Notes: a model not told the origin generated them from the letters alone. Shown: positions 1 to 14,406, numbered from the stretch's first letter. The stretch: 64,000 bases of DNA from Serratia sp. FDAARGOS_506 (GCF_003812745.1 NZ_CP033831.1:1736001-1800000), one strand, 5' to 3'. Program-made: numbers and translations.

Positions 1-1054
1 TGAGTACGAGAAAACTCTGCTGGACGAACTGAACCTGCTGCGCGAAGCGGCTAACGCCATTCAGTTGCGCCGCAATTTCGACGGTAGCCCGATGCTGTAC
101 GTACCGGAAGTTTATTCCGACTACTGTCGTGAAAGCGTATTGGTGATGGAGCGCATCTACGGTATTCCGGTCTCGGACATCGCCACGCTGGAGCAGCAGG
201 GCACCAACATGAAACTGTTGGCTGAACGTGGCGTTCAGGTGTTCTTTACCCAGGTATTCCGCGACAGCTTCTTCCATGCGGACATGCATCCCGGTAATAT
301 TTTCGTCAGCTACGAACATCCGGAAGATCCTTGCTATATCGGCATCGATTGCGGCATCGTCGGCTCGCTGAACAAAGATGATAAACGCTACCTGGCGGAA
401 AACTTCATCGCCTTCTTCAACCGCGATTATCGCAAGGTGGCGGAACTGCACGTCGACTCCGGTTGGGTGCCGCGCGACACCAATGTGGAAGACTTCGAAT
501 TCGCCATCCGCACCGTGTGCGAGCCGATTTTCGAGAAGCCGCTGGCGGAGATTTCCTTCGGCAACGTGCTGCTGAACCTGTTCAACACCGCGCGCCGCTT
601 CAATATGGAAGTGCAGCCGCAGCTGGTGTTATTGCAGAAGACCTTGCTGTATGTTGAAGGGCTGGGGCGCCAGCTCTACCCGCAGCTGGATCTGTGGACC
701 ACAGCCAAGCCGTTCCTCGAGAGCTGGTTGCGCGATCAGGTCGGGATTCCTGCGGTGGTGCGCGCGCTGAAAGAAAAAGCGCCGTTTTGGGCGGAGAAGC
801 TGCCCGAACTGCCCGAGCTGTTTTACGACAGCCTGCAGCAGCATAAACTGTTGCAACAAAGCGTTGATAAGCTGACCAACCAGATGCAGGCTCAGCGGGT
901 TCGTCAGGGGCAATCACGTTATTTGTTCGGCGTTGGCGCTACACTGTTGGTAAGCGGCACGCTGTTGCTGCTGGGGCAAATCGAGGTGTTTCCCGCCTGG
1001 ATGATGGCCGCCGGCATCGTATGCTGGGTGATTGGCTGGAAGCGAACCACCTGA
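1..1054 (+). CDS. ubiB: UbiB ubiquinone-synthesis kinase-like protein (5' end outside window)
   Basis: The reading frame is already open at base 2 and stops at 1054, so about 350 C-terminal codons of a protein that is about 545 residues in E. coli are present. UbiB is an atypical kinase/ATPase of the ABC1/ADCK family needed for the Ubi complex that makes ubiquinone at the inner membrane. The HADMHPGN catalytic-loop motif lies near bases 270-300 and is followed by IGIDCGIVG, the counterpart of the kinase DFG motif. The C terminus has two hydrophobic membrane helices separated by a short polar turn. The tat genes follow directly, as in E. coli. Identity is certain from the conserved sequence; the start lies outside the window. 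Confidence 0.97.
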   Translation, partial: EYEKTLLDELNLLREAANAIQLRRNFDGSPMLYVPEVYSDYCRESVLVMERIYGIPVSDIATLEQQGTNMKLLAERGVQVFFTQVFRDSFFHADMHPGNIFVSYEHPEDPCYIGIDCGIVGSLNKDDKRYLAENFIAFFNRDYRKVAELHVDSGWVPRDTNVEDFEFAIRTVCEPIFEKPLAEISFGNVLLNLFNTARRFNMEVQPQLVLLQKTLLYVEGLGRQLYPQLDLWTTAKPFLESWLRDQVGIPAVVRALKEKAPFWAEKLPELPELFYDSLQQHKLLQQSVDKLTNQMQAQRVRQGQSRYLFGVGATLLVSGTLLLLGQIEVFPAWMMAAGIVCWVIGWKRTT

Positions 1055-1061
1055 TTTAATT

Positions 1062-1090
1062 CGTTACTCTGGTAAAGTCGGCCCTATAAT
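1062..1090 (+). promoter_or_regulatory. Possible tatABC promoter
   Basis: A perfect TATAAT at 1085-1090 lies 45 bases before tatA in the 80-base ubiB-tatA gap. The -35 region 17 bases upstream (around 1062-1067) is a poor match. The placement fits an independent tat promoter, but only the -10 box is convincing. Confidence 0.45.
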
Positions 1091-1134
1091 GCGGGCTGAC
1101 TTTAAAAGACCCTTTAAAATTAGAGGTAATTAAA

Positions 1135-1398
1135 ATGGGCGGTATTAGTATTACGCAATTGTTGATCATCGCAGTGATCGTGGTGCTGCTGTTCGGTACC
1201 AAAAAACTGCGCACGCTGGGCTCCGATCTCGGCGCCTCGATCAAGGGCTTCAAAAAGGCTATCGGCGATGATACGCCGTCTACACCCAACACGGCTGAGA
1301 AAACCAGCCTGGATGATGCCGACTTCTCGGCCAAGCCTATTACCGATAAGCAGCCGGAAGTGAAACCGGAAGAGTCGAAGAACAAAGAGCAGGTATAA
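1135..1398 (+). CDS. tatA: Sec-independent translocase subunit TatA
   Basis: TatA forms the variable-size pore of the twin-arginine translocase, which exports folded proteins across the inner membrane. The 87-residue length matches the family (89 in E. coli). The N terminus [20 protein letters not shown] is the single membrane helix, followed by the FGTKKLR hinge, an amphipathic helix rich in glycine and lysine ([10 protein letters not shown]) and an acidic, disordered tail. The start has a GAGG ribosome-binding site. It is the first gene of tatABC, with three bases between it and tatB. The E. coli paralogue tatE lies elsewhere, so the location supports tatA. Confidence 0.98.
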   Translation: MGGISITQLLIIAVIVVLLFGTKKLRTLGSDLGASIKGFKKAIGDDTPSTPNTAEKTSLDDADFSAKPITDKQPEVKPEESKNKEQV

Positions 1399-1401
1399 AC
1401 C

Positions 1402-1971
1402 GTGTTTGACATTGGGTTTAGTGAGCTGCTGCTGGTGCTGGTGATCGGCCTGGTTGTTCTGGGGCCGGAACGGTTGCCGGTCGCGGTCAGAACGGTATCG
1501 GGCTGGATCCGCGCATTGCGCTCGCTGGCGGCCTCGGTGCAGCATGAACTGTCTCAAGAGCTGAAGCTGCAGGAGCTGCAGGACAGCCTGAAAAAAGCCG
1601 AACAGGCCGGCCTGCAGAACCTGACGCCGGAATTGAAGGCATCGATGGATGAGTTGAAAGACGCGGCGGAATCATTGAAACGCACCTACCGGGGCGAGAA
1701 AGAAGAGCTGGCGAACACCATTCATAACCCGCAGGCCCCCGATCCGGAAGCCCTGCACGACGGCGTGACGCCGGCGGAAGCGGCGACCAGTGCCAGTGCG
1801 CCTGCCGCCGTGCCGAAACCGGCGGCGGAACCTGAGGCCGCCGTGGCCGCGTCCCCGGTTGCGCCTGAGGCGGTGCAACCGGCTAAAGCGCCGGTTGAAA
1901 CCGTACCGGTACCTGTCGAATCAGTTGCGGATAAAACCCCAGCGTCTCACCAACCTAGTGGCGATCGTTAA
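1402..1971 (+). CDS. tatB: Sec-independent translocase subunit TatB
   Basis: TatB binds TatC to form the receptor for twin-arginine signal peptides. The 189-residue protein starts with GTG; this start gives the canonical [13 protein letters not shown] terminus. One membrane helix (about residues 5-21) is followed by the conserved [10 protein letters not shown] hinge, a long charged amphipathic helix to about residue 100, and an Ala/Pro/Glu-rich tail. The tail is longer and more repetitive than in E. coli (171 residues) and accounts for the length difference. It lies three bases after tatA and three bases before tatC. Confidence 0.97.
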   Translation: MFDIGFSELLLVLVIGLVVLGPERLPVAVRTVSGWIRALRSLAASVQHELSQELKLQELQDSLKKAEQAGLQNLTPELKASMDELKDAAESLKRTYRGEKEELANTIHNPQAPDPEALHDGVTPAEAATSASAPAAVPKPAAEPEAAVAASPVAPEAVQPAKAPVETVPVPVESVADKTPASHQPSGDR

Positions 1972-1974
1972 TAC

Positions 1975-2745
1975 ATGGCTGTTGAAGATACCCAACCCCT
2001 TATCAGTCATCTGATAGAGCTGCGCAAGCGGCTGTTGAACTCGATTATTTGCGTGCTGGCGGTGTTCGTGGTGCTGGTGTTTTTCGCCAACGACATCTAC
2101 CAGCTGGTCTCTGCGCCGCTGCTCAAGCAGCTGCCGGCCGGGGCGAGCATGATTGCCACCGACGTGGCGTCACCGTTCTTTACGCCGATCAAGTTGACCA
2201 TGATCGTCTCGGTGTTCGTCTCCGCGCCGATGATCCTGTATCAGGTGTGGGCATTCATCGCGCCGGCGCTGTACAAGCATGAACGCCGCCTGATGATGCC
2301 GCTGCTGGTGTCCAGCAGCCTGCTGTTCTACCTCGGCATGGCTTTCGCCTACTTCATCGTGTTCCCGCTGGCCTTCGGCTTCTTTGCCAAGACCGCGCCG
2401 ATGGGAGTGACCATTGCGACCGACATTAAAAACTACCTCGATTTCGTCATGGCGCTGTTTATGGCGTTCGGCGTCGCTTTCGAAGTGCCGGTCGCCATCA
2501 TTCTGCTGTGCTGGAGTGGCGTCACCTCGCCGGAGGATCTGAAGAAGAAACGGCCGTATGTGTTGGTCGGCGCGTTTGTGGTCGGCATGCTGTTGACGCC
2601 GCCGGACGTGTTCTCGCAAACCCTGTTGGCAATACCGATGTATCTGCTGTTTGAAGTGGGGGTGTTCTTCGCTCGCTTCTATACCGGCAAACGTCGTCCG
2701 CAAGCGGAAGAAGAAGACGAGGGTGACGAACCCCCAGCACCTTGA
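1975..2745 (+). CDS. tatC: Sec-independent translocase subunit TatC
   Basis: TatC is the polytopic core of the Tat receptor and recognises the twin-arginine motif. The 256 residues contain six predicted membrane helices. The N-terminal [10 protein letters not shown] segment, part of the signal-peptide binding site, is conserved. The C terminus is cytoplasmic, acidic and proline-containing, as usual. The ATG follows the tatB stop by three bases. A strong hairpin with a T-tract comes just after the gene, so tatABC looks like a transcription unit with partial read-through into tatD. Confidence 0.98.
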   Translation: MAVEDTQPLISHLIELRKRLLNSIICVLAVFVVLVFFANDIYQLVSAPLLKQLPAGASMIATDVASPFFTPIKLTMIVSVFVSAPMILYQVWAFIAPALYKHERRLMMPLLVSSSLLFYLGMAFAYFIVFPLAFGFFAKTAPMGVTIATDIKNYLDFVMALFMAFGVAFEVPVAIILLCWSGVTSPEDLKKKRPYVLVGAFVVGMLLTPPDVFSQTLLAIPMYLLFEVGVFFARFYTGKRRPQAEEEDEGDEPPAP

Positions 2746-2760
2746 TCCACATTATTGCTA

Positions 2761-2784
2761 AGCCGCCCATTGGGCGGCTTTTGC
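2761..2784 (+). terminator. Hairpin between tatC and tatD
   Basis: AGCCGCCCA is followed by TGGGCGGCT and then TTTTGCTTT. This is a compact perfect stem with a T-rich tail that ends only about 14 bases before the tatD start codon. It should reduce transcription of tatD relative to tatABC. Confidence 0.8.
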
Positions 2785-2797
2785 TTTGGAAAAAACC

Positions 2798-3580
2798 ATG
2801 TTTGATATCGGCGTTAATCTCACCAGCAGCCAATTCGCCAAAGACCGCCAGGCGGTGGTGGAACGCGCCCGCGCCGCGGGCGTGACGGGGATGTTAATTA
2901 CCGGCACCGACCTGGCGGAAAGCCGCGATGCCGCCGAGCTGGCGCAGCAACATGCGGGCTACTGCTGGTCTACTGCCGGCGTGCATCCGCACTACGCCAG
3001 CGGTTGGGATGAGCAAACCGCCGAGCAGATTTATGCGTTGGCCGTGCGCCCTGAAGTGGTGGCGATCGGTGAGTGCGGCCTGGATTTCAACCGCAATTTC
3101 TCGACGCCCGCGCAGCAAGAAGCAGCGTTTACCGCGCAGCTGGCGCTGGCGGTGGAGTTGGCGCTGCCGGTGTTTCTCCATTGCCGCGACGCACACGCAC
3201 GTTTTGCCGAGCTACTGACGCCGTGGTTGGATAAACTGCCCGCGGCCGTGGTGCATTGCTTCACCGGCACCGCCGAAGAATTAGCAAGCTGTTTGTCGTT
3301 GGGCCTGTCGATCGGGATTACCGGTTGGGTCTGCGACGAACGGCGCGGCCTGGAGTTGCGTGCCCTGTTGCCGCAGATCCCGGCCGAGCGTCTGCTGTTG
3401 GAAACTGACGCCCCTTATCTGTTGCCCCGCGATTTACAGCCTAAACCCGCATCTCGCCGCAACGAACCCTGTTTCCTGCCCCACATCGTGCATCAGGTCG
3501 CCGTCTGGCGACAGGAAGAGCCGCAATGGCTGGGGCAAAAAACCGATGAGAACGCCCGCCGGCTATTCCGGCTGGTTTGA
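2798..3580 (+). CDS. tatD: TatD metal-dependent DNase/hydrolase
   Basis: TatD is a cytoplasmic TIM-barrel metallohydrolase described as a 3'-5' exonuclease acting in DNA repair; despite its name it is not needed for export. The ATG at 2798 gives [11 protein letters not shown], the E. coli start, and 260 residues. GECGLDF (residues 91-97, metal ligand E92), LHCRD (H128), HCFTG (H153) and ETDAPYL (D204) are present. The usual N-terminal HxH pair of the superfamily is replaced by GVN, as in E. coli TatD. hemB follows 14 bases later, so the two genes are probably co-transcribed. Confidence 0.96.
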   Translation: MFDIGVNLTSSQFAKDRQAVVERARAAGVTGMLITGTDLAESRDAAELAQQHAGYCWSTAGVHPHYASGWDEQTAEQIYALAVRPEVVAIGECGLDFNRNFSTPAQQEAAFTAQLALAVELALPVFLHCRDAHARFAELLTPWLDKLPAAVVHCFTGTAEELASCLSLGLSIGITGWVCDERRGLELRALLPQIPAERLLLETDAPYLLPRDLQPKPASRRNEPCFLPHIVHQVAVWRQEEPQWLGQKTDENARRLFRLV

Positions 3581-3585
3581 GCTAG

Positions 3586-4617
<1,032 letters not shown>

Positions 4618-4635
4618 GCGCAAAGTGAGTCAACA

Positions 4636-4659
4636 AAAAGGCGCCTGAGGGCGCCTTTT
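4636..4659. terminator. Bidirectional terminator between hemB and rfaH
   Basis: AAAAGGCGCC and GGCGCCTTTT form a 10-bp perfect stem with a four-base loop. It has a T-tract on either strand and so can end both hemB (+) and rfaH (-), which converge here. Confidence 0.88.
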
Positions 4660-4662
4660 GCA

Positions 4663-5151
4663 TTACATCTTCTGGAACTGTCGGTTGTCGATGCTTTGAC
4701 TGACCTGTTTGTTGATCAGGTTCAGCAACAACATGGAACGTGCCTCGCCGTCCGGCTCGGTGTAGATTGCCTGCAGCCCTTCGAACACGCCGTCGACGAT
4801 CAGGACGGTATCCCCCGGCTGTGGGGTTTCCGGATCGACATAGGTTTCGCTGGCGTGCGTGCGCAGCTCATCGATCACCTTGCTCGGTATGACGCTCGGC
4901 AACGCGCCGAAGCGCACGAAGTGGCTGACGCCGCGGGTGGCGCTGATGGTGGTGGTGTGAATGCGCTCCGGGTCGAACTCCACAAACAGATAGTTGGGAA
5001 ACAGGGGTTCGCTGACCGCGATGCGCTTGCCGCGTACGATCTTTTCTAGCGTGATGATCGGGCTGAGGCAGTTTACCTGCTGCCGTTCCAAATGTTCCTG
5101 CGCCCGCAACAGCTGACCGCGTTTGCAATAAAGTAGATACCAGGATTCCAT
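4663..5151 (-). CDS. rfaH: Transcription antiterminator RfaH
   Basis: RfaH is the NusG paralogue that loads onto RNA polymerase at ops sites. It lets polymerase read through long operons for LPS, capsule and secreted toxins. The start at 5151 gives [14 protein letters not shown] and 162 residues, exactly the E. coli length; an upstream in-frame ATG would add 29 unrelated residues. The NGN domain covers about residues 1-100. The C-terminal domain (about 112-162, with [14 protein letters not shown]) corresponds to the segment that changes fold between alpha-hairpin and NusG-like beta barrel. It stands alone on the minus strand, divergent from pepE. Confidence 0.97.
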   Translation of the reverse strand: MESWYLLYCKRGQLLRAQEHLERQQVNCLSPIITLEKIVRGKRIAVSEPLFPNYLFVEFDPERIHTTTISATRGVSHFVRFGALPSVIPSKVIDELRTHASETYVDPETPQPGDTVLIVDGVFEGLQAIYTEPDGEARSMLLLNLINKQVSQSIDNRQFQKM

Positions 5152-5397
5152 AATTTCACATGCCTTTCTGCCAGCCGGTAAGCATATCAAAAGCTCTTCC
5201 GGATACATAGTGATGCAAGTTTCAGCGTGTAATATCACCTATCTCTATGAATTTTTGGCTATTAGCGAAGGGTCACACACTTATCGATACGGCGCTGGTA
5301 TAACAGAGGGCTAAAAATTTGTTACCGTCACAGTATGGCAAGGCGTTGCATTACCGGCTGTGACGCTATTCATCGTTTTTGACCGAGGGGAAGAGAA

Positions 5398-6123
5398 ATG
5401 GAGCTGTTTCTGTTGAGTAACGGCAAGCTGTCTGGCGAAGCCGAGTTGCTGGGGTACGCCAAAAGCCAACTGCTGGCGATGATTGCGCGTCGCGGCATCA
5501 AATCCGCCGTCTTTATCCCTTACGCCCTGATCCGTTACGACTACGACCAGCGTGCGCAGGAACTGGCGCAAACGCTGGGCATTGAAGTTACCAGTATCCA
5601 CCACGCCGCTTCGCCGGCGGCGGCGATCGCGCAGGCGGAATGCATTTTGGTCAGCGGCGGCAATACCTGGTTGCTGAACCAGATGCTGCACGAGCAAGGC
5701 CTGATCGTGCCTATCCAGCGCGCAGTGCGCGAGCGTGAAGTGCCCTACGTCGGCTGGAGCGCCGGTTGCAACGTGGCCACGCCGAGCATTCGCACCACCA
5801 ATGACATGCCGGTGCGCAGCAGTGTGGTGCTGCCGGCGCTGGGGCTGTTCCCGGTGCAGATCAATCCGCATTACATCGACGCGCATATCAGCGGCCACAT
5901 GGGTGAAACCCGTGACGAGCGCCTGGCGGAGTTCTGTGCGATCAACCCGAGCGAATCGGTGGTGGCGCTGCGAGAAGGCAGCCTGCTGCACGTTGAAGGC
6001 AATGAGCTGCGTTACTTCAGCGCTAACGGGCAGGGCTTCAAGGTGTTCCGCCACGGCGAGGAGACGCGCGAATATCAGGATACGCGTGCGCTGGCCACGC
6101 TGGTGCCGTTCAACTGCGGCTGA
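5398..6123 (+). CDS. pepE: Peptidase E (alpha-aspartyl dipeptidase)
   Basis: PepE is a cytoplasmic serine peptidase of family S51 that cleaves dipeptides with an N-terminal aspartate. The 241 residues carry the nucleophile elbow GWSAG with S121, the conserved SGGNTW turn at 86-91, IRTTNDMP at 131-138 and INPHYID with the likely catalytic H158. The start is preceded by a strong GAGGGGAAGAG ribosome-binding site. In E. coli this gene is not at this locus: rfaH and ubiD are neighbours there, so pepE is an insertion relative to that order. Function is assigned from the family and the intact catalytic residues. Confidence 0.93.
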   Translation: MELFLLSNGKLSGEAELLGYAKSQLLAMIARRGIKSAVFIPYALIRYDYDQRAQELAQTLGIEVTSIHHAASPAAAIAQAECILVSGGNTWLLNQMLHEQGLIVPIQRAVREREVPYVGWSAGCNVATPSIRTTNDMPVRSSVVLPALGLFPVQINPHYIDAHISGHMGETRDERLAEFCAINPSESVVALREGSLLHVEGNELRYFSANGQGFKVFRHGEETREYQDTRALATLVPFNCG

Positions 6124-6209
6124 GGGCTACCCTGCAGCGGGCGGCGTTAACAAAATTGCAGCAACAACCGTGAAGAGGGCTTATAATGCCCTCCCCACAG
6201 GCCGTTATA

Positions 6210-7706
6210 ATGATCAGCATGAAATACCGTGACTTACGCGATTTCCTCTCGTTGCTGGAGAAGAGAGGGGAACTAAAACGCATCAGCCAGCCGATCGATC
6301 CTTACCTGGAAATGACGGAGATTGCCGATCGCACCTTGCGGGCGGGCGGCCCGGCATTGCTGTTTGAAAAACCGAAAGGGTACGACATGCCGGTGCTGTG
6401 CAACCTGTTCGGCACCGCCAATCGCGTGGCGATGGGCATGGGGCAGGAAGACATCGGCGCGCTGCGCGAAGTCGGCAAACTGCTGGCGTTCCTCAAAGAG
6501 CCGGAGCCGCCGAAAGGCTTCCGCGATCTGTTCGACAAAATGCCGAAGTTCAAGCAGGTGTTGAACATGCCGACCAAGGTGCTGGGTTCCGCGCCTTGTC
6601 AGGAGCAGGTATGGCAGGGCGAGGATGTCGATCTGGGCCGTATTCCTGTGATGCACTGCTGGCCGGAAGACGCCGCGCCGCTGATCACCTGGGGACTGAC
6701 GGTCACCCGCGGCCCGCATAAGGAACGACAAAACCTCGGCATCTATCGCCAACAGGTGCTGGGCAAGAACAAAGTGATCATGCGCTGGCTGTCGCATCGC
6801 GGCGGCGCGCTGGATTATCAGGAGTGGTGCCAGGCACATCCCGGCGAGCGTTTCCCGGTTGCGGTGGCGTTGGGCGCCGATCCCGCCACCATCCTCGGTG
6901 CGGTTACGCCGGTGCCGGACACCCTGTCTGAATACGCCTTTGCCGGGCTGCTGCGCGGCAATAAAACCGAAGTGGTCAAGTGCCTTTCCAACGATCTGGA
7001 AGTGCCAGCCAGCGCCGAAATCGTGCTGGAAGGCTATATCGAACCGGGTGAAATGGCGCCGGAAGGCCCGTACGGCGACCACACCGGTTACTACAATGAA
7101 ATCGACCAGTTCCCGGTGTTCACCGTCACCCACATCACCCAACGCCGTAACGCCATCTACCACTCGACCTACACCGGCCGCCCGCCGGATGAGCCGGCGA
7201 TCCTGGGTGTGGCGCTGAATGAAGTGTTCGTGCCGATCCTGCAAAAGCAGTTTCCGGAAATCGTCGATTTCTATCTGCCGCCGGAAGGGTGCTCGTACCG
7301 GCTGGCGGTAGTGACCATGAAAAAACAGTACGCCGGCCACGCTAAACGCGTAATGATGGGCGTCTGGTCGTTCCTGCGGCAGTTTATGTACACAAAATTT
7401 GTTATCGTCTGTGACGACGACGTTAATGCGCGCGACTGGAACGACGTGATTTGGGCGATCACCACGCGAATGGATCCGGCAAGGGATACCGTTCTGGTGG
7501 AGAATACGCCGATCGACTATCTGGACTTCGCCTCGCCGGTTTCCGGCCTGGGTTCGAAGATGGGGCTGGACGCCACCAATAAATGGCCGGGTGAAACCGA
7601 TCGCGAATGGGGCCGTCCGATTCAGATGGATGAAAAGGTACGTGCGCGCGTCGACGAAATCTGGGATGAGCTCGCAATCTTCAGTGACAGGGAACCGACG
7701 CTATAG
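6210..7706 (+). CDS. ubiD: 4-hydroxy-3-polyprenylbenzoate decarboxylase UbiD
   Basis: UbiD removes the carboxyl group from octaprenyl-4-hydroxybenzoate in ubiquinone synthesis, using prenylated FMN made by UbiX. The protein is nearly collinear with E. coli UbiD (497 residues). The ATG at 6210 gives 498 residues beginning [13 protein letters not shown]; an in-frame ATG at 6186 would add eight residues with no family support, and an ATG at 6219 is a possible alternative. Conserved blocks such as [36 protein letters not shown] and [16 protein letters not shown] are present. fre follows after 50 bases, as in E. coli. Confidence 0.97.
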   Translation: MISMKYRDLRDFLSLLEKRGELKRISQPIDPYLEMTEIADRTLRAGGPALLFEKPKGYDMPVLCNLFGTANRVAMGMGQEDIGALREVGKLLAFLKEPEPPKGFRDLFDKMPKFKQVLNMPTKVLGSAPCQEQVWQGEDVDLGRIPVMHCWPEDAAPLITWGLTVTRGPHKERQNLGIYRQQVLGKNKVIMRWLSHRGGALDYQEWCQAHPGERFPVAVALGADPATILGAVTPVPDTLSEYAFAGLLRGNKTEVVKCLSNDLEVPASAEIVLEGYIEPGEMAPEGPYGDHTGYYNEIDQFPVFTVTHITQRRNAIYHSTYTGRPPDEPAILGVALNEVFVPILQKQFPEIVDFYLPPEGCSYRLAVVTMKKQYAGHAKRVMMGVWSFLRQFMYTKFVIVCDDDVNARDWNDVIWAITTRMDPARDTVLVENTPIDYLDFASPVSGLGSKMGLDATNKWPGETDREWGRPIQMDEKVRARVDEIWDELAIFSDREPTL

Positions 7707-7756
7707 CGTCAGGCCCTGTTCTCAGCTTTGCATTGATGACCCGACAGAGGGAACGC

Positions 7757-8458
7757 ATGACAATATTGAGCTGTAAAGTGACCTCGGTAGAGGCCATTAC
7801 CGATACGGTTTATCGGGTACGTCTGGTACCCGAACAGCCGTTTTCTTTCAAGGCAGGGCAATATCTGATGGTGGTGATGGACGAGCGCGACAAGCGCCCG
7901 TTCTCGTTGGCATCTACCCCGACGCAGCAAGATTACATTGAGCTGCATATTGGCGCTTCGGAGCTGAATCTGTACGCCATGGCGGTGATGGATCGCATTC
8001 TGAAAGAGCAGGCGATCACCGTCGACGTGCCGCACGGCGATGCCTGGCTGCGTGAAGAGGGCAGCCGTCCGCTGGTGCTGATCGCCGGCGGCACCGGTTT
8101 CTCTTACGCGCGTTCAATCTTGTTGACCGCGTTGGAGCAGCAGCCCAATCGCGATATTTCGATCTACTGGGGTGGGCGTGAGCTGAAGCACCTGTACGAC
8201 TTGAGCGAGCTGGAAGCGCTGTCGTTGCAGCATCCGAATCTGAAGGTGATCCCGGTGGTCGAGCAGCCGGAAGCCGAGTGGCGCGGCCGCAGCGGCACCG
8301 TGCTCAGCGCGGTGCTGCAGGATTTCGGTACGCTGGCGGAGCATGACATTTATATCGCCGGGCGTTTCGAGATGGCGAAAATTGCCCGTGAGCGTTTCTG
8401 CGCCGAGCGCGGCGCGCTGGAAGCGCATATGTTCGGCGATGCGTTTTCGTTTATCTGA
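7757..8458 (+). CDS. fre: NAD(P)H-flavin reductase
   Basis: Fre reduces free riboflavin, FMN or FAD with NAD(P)H and supplies reduced flavin in the cytoplasm, for example for ferric-siderophore reduction. The start at 7757 gives [17 protein letters not shown] and 233 residues, the E. coli length, with AGAGGG upstream. The flavin-binding RPFSLAS (47-53) and the NAD-binding [10 protein letters not shown] (111-120) of the ferredoxin-reductase fold are intact. It is the last gene of the ubiD-fre unit and is followed by a hairpin terminator. Confidence 0.97.
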   Translation: MTILSCKVTSVEAITDTVYRVRLVPEQPFSFKAGQYLMVVMDERDKRPFSLASTPTQQDYIELHIGASELNLYAMAVMDRILKEQAITVDVPHGDAWLREEGSRPLVLIAGGTGFSYARSILLTALEQQPNRDISIYWGGRELKHLYDLSELEALSLQHPNLKVIPVVEQPEAEWRGRSGTVLSAVLQDFGTLAEHDIYIAGRFEMAKIARERFCAERGALEAHMFGDAFSFI

Positions 8459-8478
8459 TCGATGCGATGCGCAGGGAG

Positions 8479-8506
8479 CGGGGTGGCCGAGGGTCGCCCC
8501 GTTTTT
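8479..8506 (+). terminator. Terminator after fre
   Basis: CGGGGTGGCC pairs with GGGTCGCCCCG, with two G-U pairs and a short loop, and is followed by TTTTTATTT. It lies 20 bases after the fre stop. Confidence 0.75.
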
Positions 8507-8533
8507 ATTTGGGCGCCGGCAAACTGCAGGCAT

Positions 8534-8558
8534 AAAAAACCCGCCCCTGACAGGCGGG
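8534..8558 (-). terminator. Terminator after fadA
   Basis: Read on the minus strand, CCCGCCTGTCAGGGGCGGG is followed by six T. It lies about 70 bases after the fadA stop codon and faces the fre terminator. Confidence 0.82.
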
Positions 8559-8630
8559 AAGAACGGCAACTAAACTTGGCGGGATGCCGCGATTTGAAGT
8601 GGTGACGCGGTCATCCCAAGATAGACACAG

Positions 8631-11994
<3,364 letters not shown>

Positions 11995-12018
11995 GTCTAT
12001 CTCCTGAATCAGCGTATG

Positions 12019-12035
12019 ATCTGGTATGACCAGAT
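12019..12035. promoter_or_regulatory. FadR operator upstream of fadBA
   Basis: ATCTGGTATGACCAGAT fits the known FadR consensus (CTGGT, three bases, ACCAG) and differs by one central base from the E. coli fadB operator as I recall it. It is 25 bases before the fadB start, where FadR bound without acyl-CoA would block transcription. Confidence 0.92.
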
Positions 12036-12061
12036 GATGAGGAGTGTGGTTTTTATGTTAA

Positions 12062-12089
12062 AAATATGCAAATGAGAGATTGCATATTT
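12062..12089. promoter_or_regulatory. Perfect 10-bp inverted repeat upstream of fadB
   Basis: AAATATGCAA and TTGCATATTT are exact reverse complements separated by eight bases. The centre-to-centre spacing is about 18 bases, and the site lies 68-95 bases before the fadB start. It does not match FadR, CRP or ArcA consensus sites as I know them. It looks like an operator for a dimeric regulator, or a promoter-overlapping element, because TTGCAT on the minus strand could serve as a -35 box. Confidence 0.6.
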
Positions 12090-12425
12090 GCTGGTCTGAT
12101 CACATCTCACCAAGTTAGTTTTTTGATTTAAAACGAAGTTATATTTTATGTGCTATCGGCATTTGCTGGCGTTTGTGGGCCCCCATACACTTGCCTGCAG
12201 CGATTTAGCATTTGGCCGGGTAACGTACGGATCAGGCGGCGTGTGTCATGGCGACGACGATGCAGGACTGACGATGGCGCTTGGCTGGCTAAGGGTTAAC
12301 CTGCGGATGTAACGGCATTTGCAGGGAATTGCGAGCTGCTCCGCATGCCCAACGCGATGAGGTTGGTGCGCCGGAGCGCTGTGTTAAGATGGCTTCTTTC
12401 GTGCTAAGGCATAAGGGTACTGTAG

Positions 12426-13757
12426 ATGGAAACGCTGGCTTCTTTGTATAACGACCACCTGGCAGAGTTGCAAAAACGCGCGCGTGAAGTGCTGGAGCGC
12501 AACAAGTTGGATGCGCTGCTGATTCACTCCGGGGAACTGCAAAAGGTATTTTTGGACGACCATAGCTATCCGTTCAAAGTGAACGCGCATTTCAAAGCCT
12601 GGGTGCCGGTGACGTCGGTGCCGAACTGTTGGCTGTGGATCGACGGCGTCAACAAGCCGAAGCTGTGGTTCTATTCTCCGGTCGACTATTGGCACAGCGT
12701 AGAGCCGCTGCCGGACAGTTTCTGGACCAAGTCCCTTGAATTGATGCCGCTGGCTAACGCCGACGCCATCTCCCAGCAGCTGCCGCCGCAGCGTGAGCGC
12801 GTCGGCTATATCGGTTATGCGCAACAGCGCGCCCGCGATCTCGGCATCCCTTCTGAGAACATCAACCCGAAGGCGGTGTTGAACTACCTGGATTTCCACC
12901 GTTCGATCAAAACCGGCTATGAGTTGGCCTGCATGCGCGAAGCGCAGAAAACGGCGGTAACCGGCCATCGCGCGGCGCATGAGGCCTTCCTCTCCGGCAT
13001 GAGCGAGTTCGACATCAACCTGGCCTACCTGACGGCGACCGGCCACCGCGATACCGATGTGCCTTACGACAACATCGTGGCGCTGAATGAACATGCTTCG
13101 GTACTGCATTACACCAAGCTGGATCACCAACCGCCGGCCGAATCCCTGAGTTTCCTGATCGACGCTGGTGCAGAATATAACGGCTACGCCGCCGATCTGA
13201 CCCGCACCTACGCGGCGCAAAGCGGCAGCGAGTTCGCCCACCTGGTGAAAGATCTTAACGCTGAACAGCTGGCGCTGATCGATACCATCAAGACCGGCGT
13301 GCGCTATACCGACTACCATGTGCAGATGCACCAGCGCATCGCCAAGTTGCTCAAGACTCACAAGTTGGTGAGCGGCCTCAGCGAAGAGGCGATGGTGGAA
13401 ACGGGCATCACTACGCCGTTCCTGCCGCACGGGCTGGGCCATCCGTTGGGCCTGCAGGTGCACGATGCCGCCGGCTTTATGCAGGACGAGCAGGGCACCC
13501 ATCTGGCGGCGCCGTCCAAGTATCCGTTCCTGCGTTGCACCCGTGTGTTGCAGCCGGGCATGGTGTTGACTATCGAGCCGGGTCTGTACTTCATCGAATC
13601 GCTGTTGGCGCCGTGGCGCAGCGGTGAGTTCAAGCAGCACTTCGCCTGGGATCGCATCGATGCGCTGAAGCCGTATGGTGGCATCCGTATCGAAGACAAC
13701 ATCGTGATCCACGAAAAGCGCATCGAGAACATGACGCGCGATCTGAACCTGGCCTGA
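12426..13757 (+). CDS. pepQ: Xaa-Pro dipeptidase (prolidase)
   Basis: PepQ hydrolyses dipeptides with C-terminal proline and, in E. coli, also some organophosphates. It is a cytoplasmic metallopeptidase of the pita-bread fold with two metal ions. Its 443 residues equal the E. coli protein. The first two metal ligands are D246 and D257 in [17 protein letters not shown]. The [24 protein letters not shown] and [10 protein letters not shown] blocks hold the remaining His and Glu ligands. Its stop codon overlaps the yigZ start (TGATG), indicating translational coupling. Confidence 0.97.
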   Translation: METLASLYNDHLAELQKRAREVLERNKLDALLIHSGELQKVFLDDHSYPFKVNAHFKAWVPVTSVPNCWLWIDGVNKPKLWFYSPVDYWHSVEPLPDSFWTKSLELMPLANADAISQQLPPQRERVGYIGYAQQRARDLGIPSENINPKAVLNYLDFHRSIKTGYELACMREAQKTAVTGHRAAHEAFLSGMSEFDINLAYLTATGHRDTDVPYDNIVALNEHASVLHYTKLDHQPPAESLSFLIDAGAEYNGYAADLTRTYAAQSGSEFAHLVKDLNAEQLALIDTIKTGVRYTDYHVQMHQRIAKLLKTHKLVSGLSEEAMVETGITTPFLPHGLGHPLGLQVHDAAGFMQDEQGTHLAAPSKYPFLRCTRVLQPGMVLTIEPGLYFIESLLAPWRSGEFKQHFAWDRIDALKPYGGIRIEDNIVIHEKRIENMTRDLNLA

Positions 13758-14371
13758 TGCGGCCGTACCCGATACCGGCGGAAGCAACCAGCTTTACCGA
13801 AGAGATAAAGAAGAGCCGTTTTATCACCCTGCTGGCGCCGACCAGCGGGGTAGAAGCGGCAAAAGCGTTTATTCAGCAGGTGCGGGATGAGCATCCGGCG
13901 GCGCGGCACCACTGTTGGGCTTTCGTTGCCGGCAGCCCCGATGACTCGCAGCAGCTGGGGTTTTCCGACGACGGAGAACCGTCGGGCACCGCCGGCAAAC
14001 CGATCCTTGCGCAGCTGATGGGCAGCGGTATCGGCGAAGTGACCGCCGTGGTCGTTCGTTACTACGGCGGCGTCAAGCTGGGCACCGGCGGGTTGGTGAA
14101 AGCCTATGGCAACGGTGTGCAACAGGCATTGAGGCAGTTGGCGTTGGCACAAAAGGTGCCGGAAGCCGAATATATCTTGCAGTGCGACTATGCGCAGTTG
14201 GCGTTGGTGGAGAACTTGCTGCAGCAAACTGCAGGTCGGATCCTACAGGGCGAATACGGCGCTGCCGTCGTACTACATCTGGCGTTGCCGGCCACCGAGG
14301 TCGAGCTGTTTGGAAATAAATTGCGTGATCTCAGTCGCGGTAATTTGCAATTAACCCCCATTTCGCAATAA
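13757..14371 (+). CDS. yigZ: YigZ, IMPACT/UPF0029 family protein
   Basis: This 204-residue protein belongs to the conserved YigZ/IMPACT family, whose bacterial role is not settled. The N-terminal domain (about 1-130) has the family blocks KSRFITLLAP, HHCWAFVAG, FSDDGEPSGTAGKPIL and VVVRYYGGVKLGTGGLVKAY. The C-terminal domain (about 140-204) resembles a ferredoxin-like EF-G domain V fold. It overlaps the end of pepQ by one base and precedes trkH by 35 bases, the same order as in E. coli. No function is inferred beyond the family. Confidence 0.93.
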   Translation: MRPYPIPAEATSFTEEIKKSRFITLLAPTSGVEAAKAFIQQVRDEHPAARHHCWAFVAGSPDDSQQLGFSDDGEPSGTAGKPILAQLMGSGIGEVTAVVVRYYGGVKLGTGGLVKAYGNGVQQALRQLALAQKVPEAEYILQCDYAQLALVENLLQQTAGRILQGEYGAAVVLHLALPATEVELFGNKLRDLSRGNLQLTPISQ

Positions 14372-14406
14372 TTCCTCCCAATTGAATTGTTAAGGATCGT
14401 GCTGAA

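Larger units (their letters stand above)
11995..12425. other. Divergent control region between fadB and pepQ
   Basis: This 431-base gap holds the fadBA promoter region on the left and the pepQ promoter on the right. Besides the FadR operator and the palindrome listed separately, it has a TGCTGGTCTGATCACA stretch at about 12089-12104. That stretch has a perfect TCACA half-site and a weak left half, so it is only a possible CRP or second FadR contact. The part from about 12110 to 12350 shows nothing I can assign, and no convincing small gene was found. Confidence 0.6.

Noticed and set aside
5359..5374. CRP-like site TGTGA-6-TCATC upstream of pepE
   Set aside because: Only one half-site is good and it lies close to the start codon without a well-placed promoter; PepE regulation is not clear from sequence.
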